Origin: Cognatishimia sp. WU-CL00825
Lineage (GTDB): Bacteria > Pseudomonadota > Alphaproteobacteria > Rhodobacterales > Rhodobacteraceae
Length of the DNA stretch: 64,000 bases
Assembly: GCF_040364665.1 (NCBI RefSeq)
Contig: NZ_BAABWX010000001.1
Span: 1,984,001 to 2,048,000, forward strand
Direction of reading: 5' to 3'
Shown here: piece after piece, positions 45,677 to 55,678 of the stretch
Numbering within the stretch: the stretch's first letter is position 1
Layout: each line of letters opens with the position of its first letter
The notes under the pieces: model-generated
What the model was told of the DNA's origin: nothing
What the model saw: only the letters and a program-made list of their open reading frames with translations
Database searches by the model: none
Program-made: the position numbers and the translations under genes

Positions 45677-46126
45677 TCAAAACTGATCGTCCCAAAAGTC
45701 GCTAGGCATATCATGGAGCAGTTGGGCAGTTGTGTCATCAATCCAGTCCTGCTGTTCATCTGCGGACCAACTTGCATACCCAGGTTCTTCATGGGCAAGT
45801 GCTTGGGCGCGGCGCTTGGCTTGTGCATATTTGATTTGATCGATGGGCGCGTCGGGGATTATGGCATAGACGAAAGTACCGCCCATCGCCCTGGCAAGAT
45901 TTTCCATCTGCTTAAGGGACACTGCCCCTTCTTTTTCGCTGCGTTCGGCCTGGTAGATGGCGTTGCGCGAAACGCCTTTGCGCGTAGCAACTTGCTCAGC
46001 CGACATGCCCAACGCAAGCCGCATCGTCGCAATCCATCCCCTTTCAGGTACGGAATGATCAGCAAACCGTACTGCACAGCGGTCAAGCAGACGAGCCCAG
46101 CGTCGGCGTTGCATAAAGTCAGGCAT
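45677..46126 (-). CDS. Mobile mystery protein A (XRE-type, orphan)
   Basis: 149 residues. The central segment VPERGWIATMRLALGMSAEQ, then VATRKGVSRNAIYQAERSE and LKQMENLARAMGGTFVYAII, matches mobile mystery protein A, a helix-turn-helix family normally paired with the Fic-domain mobile mystery protein B on mobile elements. No B gene follows in the 140 bases before the small ORF, or anywhere nearby. The pair resembles a toxin-antitoxin unit in which A is the DNA-binding partner; here A stands alone. Family identity is strong, function poorly known. Confidence 0.85.
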   Translation of the reverse strand: MPDFMQRRRWARLLDRCAVRFADHSVPERGWIATMRLALGMSAEQVATRKGVSRNAIYQAERSEKEGAVSLKQMENLARAMGGTFVYAIIPDAPIDQIKYAQAKRRAQALAHEEPGYASWSADEQQDWIDDTTAQLLHDMPSDFWDDQF

Positions 46127-46281
46127 GAACGTCCTTTAGCAAAATTCGGCCATTACTTTAACAAACCACATAAACCACAAAACCCAATTCTCCAAATTAT
46201 TTGACAAGTATTGCCAAAAAAAGAACATATATACCTAACATTTGTGAGAATTAGTGTTATATAAAAATGGAGAGGAAAGCG

Positions 46282-46974
46282 ATGTTTAATTCATTTTTGG
46301 CTCCAGAAGCCATCCCATTTGCGATTGCACTTGCCGTTGTTGCCGGCCTATTCATCCTTGAAATCCTGAGTGCTCTTTTGGGAGTTACGGTCCTTGGCCT
46401 TGGTGGCGAAGGGCCGGATATTGATATCGACCCAGACTTCGATTTGAGTATGGATATTGATGTTGATGGTAACATCGATTTTGACGCACTGAGTGTGACG
46501 GGCGACATAGCTGATAGCCCCATTGCGCCATCTGGTGTCCTGACTTGGATCGGCGCGCGCGATGTGCCCTTCCTGATCTGGCTTGTGTCCTTTCTAACAA
46601 CTTTTGGTCTGATTGGTCTGATTATTCAGTCCATAACGACGGGACTCATTGGAGGTCCAATGTTCATGTGGCTGGCGGTGGCGCTTACTATTGTACCCGC
46701 TCTTAGCGTCACACGCCTCATTGCCAATTGGGTCGCTTTGATTATGCCCAAAACAGAAAGCAGCGCGATGCGCACCCGATTTTTGGGTGGTCATCGCGGC
46801 ACGATTACCCAAGGGACCGCCAGTCGCGGCAAACCCGCCGAGGCTAAGATCAAAGACCGTCACGATAACATCCACTATATCAGGGTCGAACCATTGGAAG
46901 ACGATGGCGTTTTCCGACAGGGCAGTGATGTAACGCTTATTCGCAAGCGTGGTGACAAATTCTTTGTCATCTAA
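46282..46974 (+). CDS. yqiJ: YqiJ-like membrane protein with OB-fold (NfeD-like partner)
   Basis: 230 residues from the ATG at 46282 (AGAGGAAAG upstream); the 46267 start adds only five residues. Membrane segments at about 8-35 and, after an acidic stretch rich in DIDID (about 45-75), at about 95-150. The C-terminal OB-like part has RFLGGHRGTITQGTASRGKP and GSDVTLIRKRGDKFFVI. It is followed 48 bases later by the YqiK flotillin gene, the classic pair. Such proteins organise membrane microdomains in stress; role inferred. Confidence 0.8.
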   Translation: MFNSFLAPEAIPFAIALAVVAGLFILEILSALLGVTVLGLGGEGPDIDIDPDFDLSMDIDVDGNIDFDALSVTGDIADSPIAPSGVLTWIGARDVPFLIWLVSFLTTFGLIGLIIQSITTGLIGGPMFMWLAVALTIVPALSVTRLIANWVALIMPKTESSAMRTRFLGGHRGTITQGTASRGKPAEAKIKDRHDNIHYIRVEPLEDDGVFRQGSDVTLIRKRGDKFFVI

Positions 46975-47022
46975 GCCGCCACCGGCCCCCAAGCTAATAC
47001 ACATAGTACGAAGGAGTTTCTC

Positions 47023-48696
47023 ATGGATATAATTTCAATTCTTACTTTCGCGGGTATCATTGTCGGCCTGCTTATTTTTATCGGCCTAATCATGGCGCGT
47101 CTTTATAAGCGCGCAACCCGCGAAACCAGTTTGGTAAAGACCGGGTCGGGTGGCAAAAAAGTTATCATGGATGGCGGCACTATTGTTGTGCCGTTCCTAC
47201 ATGAAATTTCGATGGTCAACATGAAGACCCTGCGCCTTGAAGTGGCCCGAGTGAACGAACAGTCGTTGATCACCAAAGACCGTATGCGTGTCGACGTTGG
47301 GGTTGAATTCTACGTCTCGGTTAACGCGACCGAAGATGGGATTTCTCGTGCGGCGCAGACCCTTGGAGATCGCACCTTTCATGTAGATCAGCTGCGCGAG
47401 ATGATTGAGGGTAAGCTGATTGACGGGCTACGTGCCGTTGCGGCCCAGATGACCATGGATGAATTGCATGAAAACCGTGCCAGCTTTGTCCAGGAGGTGC
47501 AGAATGCGATTTCTGAAGATCTGCTGAAAAACGGTCTGGAACTAGAAGCTGTTTCTTTGACCGCTTTGGATCAAACCCCATTTGAACAGCTGGATGAAAA
47601 CAATGCGTTTAATGCCGTTGGTATGCAGAAACTGGCCGCTGTAATCGCGACATCGCGTAAGGAACGCGCTGAAATTACGGCGGAAGCAGACGTATCTGTT
47701 GCGCGCTCAGAAATGGAGGCTGAAAAGCTGAAGTATCAGATTGACCGCGAACAACAAGAAGCCTCTATCACGCAAATCCGCGAAATCCAGTCGCTTCAAG
47801 CCAGTCAAGAGGCCGAGATTGCACGCAATCAAGAAGCCTCTGATCAGGCCAAAGATCAGGCCCGCATTGAACGCGAACGTGCGGTGCGTGCATCCGAGAT
47901 TGAACGCGAACGGACCATCCGTGAAGCTGAGATCGCGAAAGAGCGTGAATTGGAGGTTGCAGACCAAGAACGTCAGATCATTGTTGCGCGAAAATCTGAA
48001 GAAGAAAGCCAAGCGCGTGCATCAGCGGATAACGCCCGAGCTGAAGCTAAAAAAGCATCAGAAGCAATTGAAACTGCCCGCGCTGTTGCAGAGGCAGAGC
48101 GTCAGAAACAGATTGCATTGATTGAAGCTCAAAAAGAAGCCGAGCGTCAGGCGACGGGTATCCGTCTTGCGGCTCAGGCTGAAAAGGATGCGGCAAGTGA
48201 CCGAGCTGCGGCGAAGTTGGAGGAAGCTCAGGCTGATGCTAACGCGATTATTGTTCGCGCCGACGCAAAAAAGACCGATTTACTAGCCACAGCCGAAGGT
48301 CAGACCGCGATTGCCAACTCTGAGAATGAACTAAGCGCCGAGATCATCGCAATGAAGATTCGCCTTGCAAGTCTTGAGGCGCTGCCTGGGATTGTGGCCG
48401 AAATGGTCAAGCCCGCAGAAAAGATCGACTCGATCAAAATTCATCAAGTCACAGGCATGGGTGGCGGACAAAGCAATGGTGAGACCATGGGCAAAGGTGG
48501 AACGCCTGTAAACCAAGCACTGGACTCTGTTTTGGGTATGGCCCTGCAGATGCCCGCGATGCAGGCGCTGGGAAAAGAACTGGGGATCAGCTTGGAGAAC
48601 GGTATAGCTGGTGTCGTTGAATCGACCCTTGAAAACCCAGTCGCTTCCGATGAAACCGTCCCACCAATGAACTCCGAAGCTGAGACAATGCAATAA
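47023..48696 (+). CDS. yqiK: YqiK-like flotillin
   Basis: 557 residues. N-terminal membrane helix (about 3-27, ISILTFAGIIVGLLIFIGLI) then the SPFH domain (VKTGSGGKKVIMDGGTIVVP, VNEQSLITKDRMRVDVGVEF). From about 215 to 430 comes a very long charged coiled coil rich in Glu-Ala-Arg heptads. A C-terminal tail after TAEGQTAIANSENELSAEII completes the flotillin pattern. Scaffold of membrane microdomains, facing the cytoplasm. Ends at a good terminator. Confidence 0.92.
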   Translation: MDIISILTFAGIIVGLLIFIGLIMARLYKRATRETSLVKTGSGGKKVIMDGGTIVVPFLHEISMVNMKTLRLEVARVNEQSLITKDRMRVDVGVEFYVSVNATEDGISRAAQTLGDRTFHVDQLREMIEGKLIDGLRAVAAQMTMDELHENRASFVQEVQNAISEDLLKNGLELEAVSLTALDQTPFEQLDENNAFNAVGMQKLAAVIATSRKERAEITAEADVSVARSEMEAEKLKYQIDREQQEASITQIREIQSLQASQEAEIARNQEASDQAKDQARIERERAVRASEIERERTIREAEIAKERELEVADQERQIIVARKSEEESQARASADNARAEAKKASEAIETARAVAEAERQKQIALIEAQKEAERQATGIRLAAQAEKDAASDRAAAKLEEAQADANAIIVRADAKKTDLLATAEGQTAIANSENELSAEIIAMKIRLASLEALPGIVAEMVKPAEKIDSIKIHQVTGMGGGQSNGETMGKGGTPVNQALDSVLGMALQMPAMQALGKELGISLENGIAGVVESTLENPVASDETVPPMNSEAETMQ

Positions 48697-48704
48697 CGGC
48701 AATG

Positions 48705-48736
48705 GGGCTCCGTGTTTTGTCGGAGCCCTTTCTTTT
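48705..48736 (+). terminator. Rho-independent terminator after yqiK
   Basis: GGGCTCCG (48705-48712) and CGGAGCCC (48721-48728) form an 8-bp stem with an 8-base loop, followed by TTTCTTTT. It lies nine bases after the yqiK stop. Confidence 0.85.
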
Positions 48737-49517
48737 CCAGCGAGGCCTGCCAGCTTTGGATTTCAAAACCGATGTTTAGCTAGCGCAACTGCAATTACCA
48801 AAGAGTTGGTCCAAAAAAGATAACCCGTTTTGACGCCCCTTTAAGCCGACATTCACTGCACAGAAATCATAAGGAGCTTTGGACTCGGCACAGACTTTTG
48901 CTGCAGTATTTTTAATACCTGCCTTCGCTTTTTAAGCTGTTTTTCTTCGAAATCAACGGATGTCAGCAAACCGTTGTTTATCTGCTTTCGTTTCGCGCTA
49001 TGGAACCGTTCGATGTATTCGAGGACGACTTCTCAAGCGACTTTGTAGGATGGGTAGGTTCTGCGCCTGATCCACTGCTTCGCGCTTGAAATAGTTTGAC
49101 CCTTAGTCAACTTCCTTGACAAAAAAACGGGGGCAAAGCGTTACAGACCTAGCGGTGCCCCATTAAAAGGCAAAAATTTAGTATTGGCTGATTTAGATAA
49201 ACCCAAAAAATCATCAAAAATCGATCACTTGAAATCTGTGTAGGTAGCATTTCTTATAAGATGTGCTTTTGTCATTTAGCTGTACAAACCACCACCGAAA
49301 GGAAACAGGTTGATGAATTTGCAGTGCCCGGAATTGATATATCTCTTGCGGTATCCGAACTTCGCCTCCACAGCTTTAACGAATGTGAACAAATGGAGAT
49401 CTTTGGTTCAAATGGCGCTTCAAGGCGCATCGTGTTCCTTCGAGTTGTTTAACGACGCGCACCATTCCATTGCCACCTTGGCTACTTCGCGCCTTAAATT
49501 TGGGCTGGTAATTTCCT
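48737..49517. other. Long stretch without recognisable genes
   Basis: About 780 bases. The only open frames are short and without family resemblance. It is AT-richer than the coding regions around it and holds poly-A and poly-T runs. Possibly a scar of a lost gene or element. Confidence 0.4.
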
Positions 49518-50009
49518 ATGCATAGAATCGCGTATCGCAAGTACCGCAAGCTTTTCACTCTATTAAAGAGCCTTCAAAAAACTGCATTTTTTCTTGTGCT
49601 ATTTGCATGCAGCTCTTTTCTCACAACATTTGAACTAAACGCGGAAATTCGTGAAAGCAAACACCTCCAACGACACACATTCTTTTGGCATTACACAAAT
49701 TTTGAAAGTTACGTTGAAGCTACTTTTTTGGTCGGCACTCCCGCTCAAACTCTGCGTAGCTGGTTGGACACCCATAATTTTGAGAAACCAAGTAACGTGC
49801 CTCACTCTCTTGTTTATCTGTTGGCTAATGACAAACGCATAAAACGCCTCACGGGAGACGAGGCGAATACAATTTGGAAAATGTCCAGCAAACGCATTTG
49901 GTCGATATGTGGCCCAAGCTGGCATGAAGTTTTCTGGCGCGAAGATGAGCAATCAAATATCTCGGATTTGGCCACCTACCAGGTGCTTTGCGTTTCGAAC
50001 CTACCCTAG
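49518..50009 (+). CDS. Hypothetical protein with N-terminal hydrophobic segment
   Basis: 163 residues. After a basic start (MHRIAYRKYRKLFTLLKSLQ) comes the hydrophobic segment FFLVLFACSSFLTTFELNA, consistent with a signal peptide or anchor. The rest is rich in Trp and His (HLQRHTFFWHYTNFESYVEA) and has no family I recognise. No strong ribosome binding site. It stands alone between a gene-poor stretch and tRNA-Phe, so it may be a strain-specific gene or not expressed. Confidence 0.4.
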   Translation: MHRIAYRKYRKLFTLLKSLQKTAFFLVLFACSSFLTTFELNAEIRESKHLQRHTFFWHYTNFESYVEATFLVGTPAQTLRSWLDTHNFEKPSNVPHSLVYLLANDKRIKRLTGDEANTIWKMSSKRIWSICGPSWHEVFWREDEQSNISDLATYQVLCVSNLP

Positions 50010-50315
50010 TTTTTATTGAGCATTTTTGGGAAAGTTGTATTTCCTGAAACTTTAATGGGGTACTCGTCCTCATCGAAGCCCCTTGCCTTCGCCAAACTCG
50101 TTTGTTTGGTGCTTACTCGACGATTTCACCCGTCAAGATAAGCCGAGCGCGACCAAAGCGGGTCATTTCACGCTTGAAGATGTGAAATTTGTCGCCCAAA
50201 ATCGTGGGTTTCTCGGCCACCTGAACCTCACAACAAAAAATGTGTAATTTTGTGTTAGGCCGAATCCGAGCAATATCCACAAGCTGACTAACTCATTGCT
50301 TTTACTTGGTAAAAA
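50010..50315. other. Intergenic stretch before tRNA-Phe
   Basis: About 300 bases. A 56-codon minus-strand frame (50113-50280, GTG start) reads fairly protein-like but has no homology I know. No other feature seen. Confidence 0.35.
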
Positions 50316-50390
50316 TGGTGCCCAGGGGCGGAATCGAACCACCGACACGAGGATTTTCAATCCACTGCTCTACCCCTGAGCTACCCGGGC
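50316..50390 (-). tRNA. tRNA-Phe (GAA)
   Basis: A 75-base cloverleaf including an encoded CCA end. Acceptor stem GCCCGGG/CCTGGGC, D arm GCTC/GAGC, anticodon loop TTGAAAA (anticodon GAA), T arm GGTGG-TTCGATT-CCGCC. The anticodon stem GTGGA/TCCTC has one T-T mismatch (positions 28-42). It follows the yacG gene on the same strand, its usual place in this housekeeping block. Confidence 0.95.
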
Positions 50391-50469
50391 ACGGGAGAGT
50401 GATTTCTCACTCGGGTTGCGGCGTTTTATGTCACTGCTGGGGTGGTGTCCAGAGCCAAATTGAAAAAAG

Positions 50470-50652
50470 TCAGTGAAGTTGATTGTCTTTATTTCCGGGT
50501 TGCAAAAGACCTGCTTCTTGGCCCTCTTCTGGCTCAGTTGGATAAGTATAACCGCCACTTAGCCACTTTCCCAGGTCGATGTCAGCGCAACGTTTGGAGC
50601 AGAAAGGCCGATAGGTTTCAGAGGTCGTCTTTTTGCAAATTGGGCAGCTCAT
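50470..50652 (-). CDS. yacG: DNA gyrase inhibitor YacG
   Basis: 60 residues, the normal length. The four zinc cysteines are at residues 3, 6, 18 and 22 (CPIC and CSKRC), followed by [15 protein letters not shown], the family signature. YacG binds zinc and restrains gyrase. Its ATG overlaps the stop of the ribonuclease G/E-like gene (ATGA). Short C-terminal tail. Confidence 0.93.
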   Translation of the reverse strand: MSCPICKKTTSETYRPFCSKRCADIDLGKWLSGGYTYPTEPEEGQEAGLLQPGNKDNQLH

Positions 50653-51671
50653 GACAGCAGGGCAGCCACAGGCAAACGTTCACGTTTGCGTTGCAATTCA
50701 AAATGTCCAAGAGGCGTCCATCCAGCCATAACTGTTTCAACACCATCAGCGCGCAATGCGGTCCGAATTGCCGTTTCAAACGCACGACGATCCTTTTTTG
50801 CCATAGGCGCAAGGTCAAGTGTGATCTGCCCACCTATTCCACGAATGCGGCACTGGCGCGGCAAATCTTTCGCAGCCGCCAAATTTGCGCGCAATGTTGC
50901 CGCCGGTGATGTGTCGCTGCCAGTATTCACATCAACGGCAACAAGCGCTCGGGTAGGCTCGACGAACATATATGCCCCGGCTCCTAGCGCCACTTTGGAA
51001 AACTGCAATTCATCTAGCGCATCCAGAACACCAAGGTCTTCAAATCCCGCTTCATGGGTGACAACTTCGGCAGGATCGGTCCATTCGCGCCAAGCCACCA
51101 AATGCGGCCCATCGCCTTCCAACAGCATTTCTGCTGCACCCTCTGCATCCGCCAAAATAGCTTCCGCAAGATCTTGCATCGCTGCGATGTCTTCTGCGAT
51201 CTGTTCAGGCTCGGCTGTTGCGCAACTGGAACGCAGTATCAATCCCATCCCATTTTCACGCATAACGTCATGGGCTATGCCCTTCAATGTATCGCGTGTG
51301 TCTTCATCCCGTATGCTCCGACTAACGTTCAAGCCAGGCGCTTCTGGGGTCACAATTGCAAAGCGGCTTTTGAACAACACTCGTGCGGTGACCGGAATCG
51401 CCTTGCCATCTTCTGCGTATCCGGTGACTTGAACCAACAGGGTTTGCCCCGGTGACAGACCTTTGACCTGACGCAAAAACGCGCTGCCATCCGGTGTCTG
51501 CAAAAACATGCCGCCCTGACCCTTGATCGGTCGGTCTGCGACCGCGCGATAAATGGTGCCTGGACGTGGCGCATCGCCATCAATCAAGAAATCAGACAGT
51601 TTTCCGTCAACCATTAGCGCCGCAGCCTCACGGTCGTTCACTTGGTCTAGGATGATTTGGCGACCCTTCAT
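50649..51671 (-). CDS. Ribonuclease E/G-family protein (short form)
   Basis: 340 residues, shorter than RNase G (about 490). The S1-like N-terminal part is reduced (about 35-100), and the catalytic region has [15 protein letters not shown] and VAVDVNTGS; in [21 protein letters not shown] the first metal aspartate is seen, then [14 protein letters not shown] with the second. This short form is usual in the maf-rng-yacG cluster of Rhodobacterales. It would cut or trim RNA. Overlaps maf and yacG by four bases. Confidence 0.88.
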   Translation of the reverse strand: MKGRQIILDQVNDREAAALMVDGKLSDFLIDGDAPRPGTIYRAVADRPIKGQGGMFLQTPDGSAFLRQVKGLSPGQTLLVQVTGYAEDGKAIPVTARVLFKSRFAIVTPEAPGLNVSRSIRDEDTRDTLKGIAHDVMRENGMGLILRSSCATAEPEQIAEDIAAMQDLAEAILADAEGAAEMLLEGDGPHLVAWREWTDPAEVVTHEAGFEDLGVLDALDELQFSKVALGAGAYMFVEPTRALVAVDVNTGSDTSPAATLRANLAAAKDLPRQCRIRGIGGQITLDLAPMAKKDRRAFETAIRTALRADGVETVMAGWTPLGHFELQRKRERLPVAALLS

Positions 51672-52246
51672 GGGAAATCCTTATACATTGGAAAACCTGC
51701 GGCGCTTAGCAGGGCAGCGGTTTCAGCAAGTGGCAAGCCAACGATGCCAGTAAATGATCCGCTAATCCAAGGAATAAAAGCACCAGCGGGACCCTGAATT
51801 GCATAAGCACCAGCTTTGCCTTGCCAGTCGTTAGTCGCAAGATAGCTGTTCAATTCTTGGTCCGAAAGACGCTTCATCTTGGCGAAGCTGACCACGTCTT
51901 TGTGCCACATCTGGTCGCCCTTACGCAGGGCCACAGATGTAATAATGCTGTGGCGACGTCCACCCAGGGCAATTAGAAATTCGGCAGCCTGGGCAACGTC
52001 CTGGGGTTTTCCCAGAATACGCCGACCTAAAGCCACGGTTGTATCAGCGCACAAAACTATATCAGTGTGATCTGCCCGTACTGCGGCAACTTTTTCGCGG
52101 GCAATACGACCGCAATATGCGCGCGGCGCTTCACCCCTACGGGGTGTCTCGTCAATGTCGGGGGGGCGAATATCATCCGCAACCACACCGATCTGAGCAA
52201 GCAATTCCTTGCGGCGCGGGCTTCCAGAACCAAGAATGAGCTTCAT
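51668..52246 (-). CDS. maf: Maf-family nucleotide pyrophosphatase
   Basis: 192 residues from the ATG at 52246. The N-terminal signature is [35 protein letters not shown] holds the catalytic region and [20 protein letters not shown] the C-terminal one. Maf proteins hydrolyse modified or non-canonical nucleoside triphosphates. Sits between infA and the RNase gene with a 4-base overlap. Confidence 0.93.
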   Translation of the reverse strand: MKLILGSGSPRRKELLAQIGVVADDIRPPDIDETPRRGEAPRAYCGRIAREKVAAVRADHTDIVLCADTTVALGRRILGKPQDVAQAAEFLIALGGRRHSIITSVALRKGDQMWHKDVVSFAKMKRLSDQELNSYLATNDWQGKAGAYAIQGPAGAFIPWISGSFTGIVGLPLAETAALLSAAGFPMYKDFP

Positions 52247-52285
52247 ATCTTCGGTCCCGCACCTAAGGCCGCGCAACAGGGCGCG

Positions 52286-52504
52286 TTATTTGAAACGATA
52301 GTTGATCCGGCCTTTGGTCAGATCATATGGGGTCATTTCAACTTGGACTTTGTCACCAGCAAGAACACGGATGCGGTTTTTACGCATCTTGCCTGCCGTA
52401 TGTGCAATAATTTCATGGCCGTTTTCCAGCTCGACCCGAAACGTCGCATTCGGCAGGAGTTCCTTTACGACACCGGGGAATTCGAGCAGTTCTTCCTTGG
52501 CCAT
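52286..52504 (-). CDS. infA: Translation initiation factor IF-1
   Basis: 72 residues, a complete IF-1: [20 protein letters not shown], then [20 protein letters not shown] and a C-terminus KGRINYRFK. It binds the 30S A site during initiation. In the usual order between the LMW phosphatase and maf, but here separated from the phosphatase by a TPR-sulfotransferase gene. Confidence 0.97.
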   Translation of the reverse strand: MAKEELLEFPGVVKELLPNATFRVELENGHEIIAHTAGKMRKNRIRVLAGDKVQVEMTPYDLTKGRINYRFK

Positions 52505-52740
52505 GGTCTCTCCTATAGCGTAGCACTCGCCATTTGCGAGCGGCCTTTAAATGGGCGCAAATTCTCTTTTTTACAAGGGTTATTCGAACCGCATCTCCGA
52601 ATTATGGCAAGTTTTGATTGAATACCGGCCTCAATCGGCTGGGAAGCAGCAAAAAATGACAAAATTCCATAGGGTTTGGCAGAGAAACCTTTAGAATTCT
52701 GCTTCACCATAGATCTTTTCATTATTAAGAATCTTTTGCA

Positions 52741-54525
52741 TTACAGCTCAACGTGATCGGTTTTGGAGGCATTTTCACCCTCGTTTAACTTATCCATCCA
52801 CTCCCCCGCCAAAGATTTATATTGCAGCCAAGCTTTTGAACTGCCTTGGTAAATCTTTTTCCGAACTTGAGACTGGGAGGCCGTTGTCACCGGTTGGTTG
52901 CCTTTTTCAGGGCTAAGGCATGCGGCATGCCAAGACAGGCCAACTTGTACAAGTAAGTTCCTTATTGTGTTCTCTGGCCCGCGAACAAGTTGTTCATAGT
53001 CCAGAGAATAGATTCTGGACGGAAATCGGGTTTGCCAAAACGCCATTAGTTGCTGATAGGCCTTATAATAGGACACGAGATCCTCTGGATCATAAGAAAA
53101 CCCATTGCCCATCGAGCTATAAAGCGTGCGAAAGTTGGACCAACAGACGGCATTTGCGTCACGTCGCATGTGAATGACGCACGCATCAGGTATTGCCATA
53201 AGAATATGACCGATTAACCGAAAATTGGTCGGCATCTTATCGGTGAAAAACGCGGTTTGTCTGGCACAAGGCGGTAAGCGCCGCAAATAATCCTGTCGCA
53301 ATGCGGCAGCCTGATCCACATCTGGGGCCTCTTGGTTTGGCAGGCATGTTACCACGCTTTGTAACAATGCGCTGGTTTCGCCACACGCCATCACATCGGG
53401 ATGGCGCGCAAGTATGGCTTCGGCCAATGTTGTGCCGGAACGTGGCATCCCGACGATGAATATGGGTCTTGGCCCCGCCGCGCGGCGAGCTTGCGCAAGG
53501 TTTGGCGTTGGCACCGCAAATGCCGTTTTGAGTTTCTCAAATAGCGCGATGTCGCGACCAACATCATAGGCCAAGTATTGTTTTTGCAGCGCATTTCCTT
53601 CGCAATAATGCGCATATGCACGATCATAATTTGCGTTGTCTTCACACAGTTTTGCCATGGCGAAATGCAAATATTTGGCATCACGTTGACTTTGCGGAAG
53701 ATCAAGAGCGCCTGTTATTCGCTCTGAAATTTCAGGCTCGGTGCACATATCGTGCCGCAATGCAAAATTATAAAAATGATTGCCTTGCGGCTTGCCCAAC
53801 ACAATGGCATCTCGGTGGGAATTATTGGCCTGATCAATGCGTCCCAATGCGCCCAACGCAGCAGCTTTCAGGCCGTAAAATTGCTCTGACGCGGGGTCTG
53901 ACTTTAGGCCTTGCTCTGCTATCTCGAGCGCTTTTTCAGCCTGGCCAGAATTATAGCAACATCGGCCAAGAGCCAGTTGAAAACTCTGGTTATTTTGCGA
54001 AAGTTTAAGTGCAATTTCATAGCTCTTAATAGCTTCCTCGAACAAGCCAGCTAGTTCAAATGCCTCTGCAAGTGTGCCAGCATAAATCGGGTTTTTTGGA
54101 TCCCTAGCAAGCGCGGCTCCAAGTTGCGTCAGCGCTTCGCGCAACCGATTTGACCGCATCAACGCCGTGCCAAGCCGAAATGTAAGGTCTGCATCAGAAG
54201 GCCCAAGTTTCTGTGCCGTGACAAAACACGTTGCCGCCAAGGCGTTCTGGCCAACTGCCAAATACAAATTGCCCAGATCACGGTGCAGCATGGAAATACT
54301 AGCGTCCATTGCAATGCCACGCTTGTATAGAACAATGGCCTGTCGTAGCCGGCCCAATCCCGTGCTGGCCGCCCCCAAAAAACCTTGAATTACGGCCTCT
54401 TCTGGAAAGCGTCTTTGCGCGCGCGTCGCCATCTTATGCAGCTGACGAAATTGTCCCTTGTTCAGCAGGCGCTGCAACACATGAAGCTCAGAGGCCTTTT
54501 GGGTCTCCTTAACGATGGGCTGCAT
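52741..54525 (-). CDS. TPR-repeat sulfotransferase-family protein
   Basis: 594 residues from the ATG at 54525, with AAGAGG upstream; GTG at 54546 is an alternative. Residues about 20-290 are TPR units (ALGRCCYNSGQAEKALEIAE is one). From about 340 a sulfotransferase domain follows: the PAPS 5'-phosphosulfate loop is PIFIVGMPRSGTTLAEAILA, and HMRRDANAVCWSNF gives the 3'-phosphate site. It would sulfate a protein or polysaccharide. It interrupts the infA/phosphatase neighbourhood of the housekeeping block. Confidence 0.85.
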   Translation of the reverse strand: MQPIVKETQKASELHVLQRLLNKGQFRQLHKMATRAQRRFPEEAVIQGFLGAASTGLGRLRQAIVLYKRGIAMDASISMLHRDLGNLYLAVGQNALAATCFVTAQKLGPSDADLTFRLGTALMRSNRLREALTQLGAALARDPKNPIYAGTLAEAFELAGLFEEAIKSYEIALKLSQNNQSFQLALGRCCYNSGQAEKALEIAEQGLKSDPASEQFYGLKAAALGALGRIDQANNSHRDAIVLGKPQGNHFYNFALRHDMCTEPEISERITGALDLPQSQRDAKYLHFAMAKLCEDNANYDRAYAHYCEGNALQKQYLAYDVGRDIALFEKLKTAFAVPTPNLAQARRAAGPRPIFIVGMPRSGTTLAEAILARHPDVMACGETSALLQSVVTCLPNQEAPDVDQAAALRQDYLRRLPPCARQTAFFTDKMPTNFRLIGHILMAIPDACVIHMRRDANAVCWSNFRTLYSSMGNGFSYDPEDLVSYYKAYQQLMAFWQTRFPSRIYSLDYEQLVRGPENTIRNLLVQVGLSWHAACLSPEKGNQPVTTASQSQVRKKIYQGSSKAWLQYKSLAGEWMDKLNEGENASKTDHVEL

Positions 54526-54598
54526 TTTACAAATCCTCTTAGCCACTTGTCAGACTCACGGTCCAACAAAAATGCGAAGATTTGGTTAGCCTGCGCGC

Positions 54599-55054
54599 CT
54601 ATTGACTTGCGTCACCCCAATTATGTTTCAAATGCGAAATAATCTCGTCTCTGGCCAAACGATAGGCCACCAGCTTTGCCTCTCGGCTTTCCCCCTTGCC
54701 TGTCGGATCGGGTATCGGCCAAAACTGAACATCCGTATGAAAGAACTTTGTCAGTTCCATTGCCTTGGCATGGCTCGCGGGTGTCAGCGCAACAATCAAA
54801 TCAAAACTAGAGAGCTGATCGCCCCATTGTTCCATTTCTTCAAACGACCGAGACCGATGGCGCGATAGTTCCACATCAATCTCCTGGCACACAGAAATGG
54901 CGAATCCATCGATTTCCAGATCGTTTTTCAACCCGGCTGATTGCACATAGCTATCAGTGCCAAACAGTTTTTTCATCACCCCTTCGGCCATCGGAGAGCG
55001 CACTGCGTTGTGATCGCAGCAAAACAACACGGACTGCGGAAAATCAGCGGCCAT
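54599..55054 (-). CDS. Low-molecular-weight protein-tyrosine-phosphatase-family protein
   Basis: 151 residues from the ATG at 55054. The P-loop CX5R is CDHNAVR (residues 13-19) in VLFCCDHNAVRSPMAEG. The general-acid Asp of LMW phosphatases is in PIPDPTGKGE. The related ArsC arsenate reductases share this fold. In this cluster it follows UPF0262, two bases after that stop. Confidence 0.88.
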   Translation of the reverse strand: MAADFPQSVLFCCDHNAVRSPMAEGVMKKLFGTDSYVQSAGLKNDLEIDGFAISVCQEIDVELSRHRSRSFEEMEQWGDQLSSFDLIVALTPASHAKAMELTKFFHTDVQFWPIPDPTGKGESREAKLVAYRLARDEIISHLKHNWGDASQ

Positions 55055-55056
55055 TG

Positions 55057-55536
55057 TCACGCTCCGAAATGCAGCACACAAATCAGCGTAAAAAGGCGAC
55101 GAGCTGTGTCGTTGTCAATCTCGGCCTTCCCTTCCAAACGCTCTATCAAAATGCGCGCACCCTCATTGTGAATGCCACGTCGAGCCATATCGATGGTTTC
55201 GATCTGGCTTGGAGGCATGTTTTTCACTGCATCAAAATAGCTTTCGCAAATCTGCCAATAATCTTTGACAACTTGACGAAACGGCGACAATGACAGGTGG
55301 AATTCCGCCGCCTTTTCTTCGCTCTCAGTGGTCAGGTCAAATACCAATCGCTTGTCGCGGATCGCAAGTTCGAGCTGAAACGGGCCCGTTGGATCTGGTC
55401 GATCCGTACGCTTTGGCAAGGCAAACACGTTCTTTTCGACCAAGTCAAACATCGCTACACGGCGCTCTTGCTCGATTTCGGGCGTAGGCGGCGGCAGATT
55501 GCGATCGTCTATTTCAATACGGCTGATACGGCTCAT
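55057..55536 (-). CDS. UPF0262 family protein
   Basis: 159 residues from the ATG at 55536 (AAGAG upstream). MSRISRIEIDDRNLPPPTPE, then RRVAMFDLVEKNVFALP and DMARRGIHNEGARIL are the marks of this alphaproteobacterial family of unknown function. Normal place between hisD and the LMW phosphatase; here an SDR gene on the other strand separates it from hisD. Confidence 0.92.
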   Translation of the reverse strand: MSRISRIEIDDRNLPPPTPEIEQERRVAMFDLVEKNVFALPKRTDRPDPTGPFQLELAIRDKRLVFDLTTESEEKAAEFHLSLSPFRQVVKDYWQICESYFDAVKNMPPSQIETIDMARRGIHNEGARILIERLEGKAEIDNDTARRLFTLICVLHFGA

Positions 55537-55678
55537 CTCTAAACTCTTACCTGTCCTGTTGCCAAATGGGTAACCCAAGTGCTGCAATACAGCAATGCGG
55601 CAGAGCGACATAAGTATTAATACCGTTGCACTTGGCAACATTCGTAAAATCGCAGAGAACAAGAAAAAAGGGGCGATT

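Noticed and set aside
50113..50280. 56-codon minus-strand frame with protein-like end (DKFHIFKREMTRFGRARL)
   Set aside because: GTG start without ribosome binding site, no family recognised; too short to support as a gene.
52530..52560. Inverted repeat CGCCATTT/AAATGGGCG between infA and the TPR gene
   Set aside because: Needs a bulge and lacks a T run; too weak to report.
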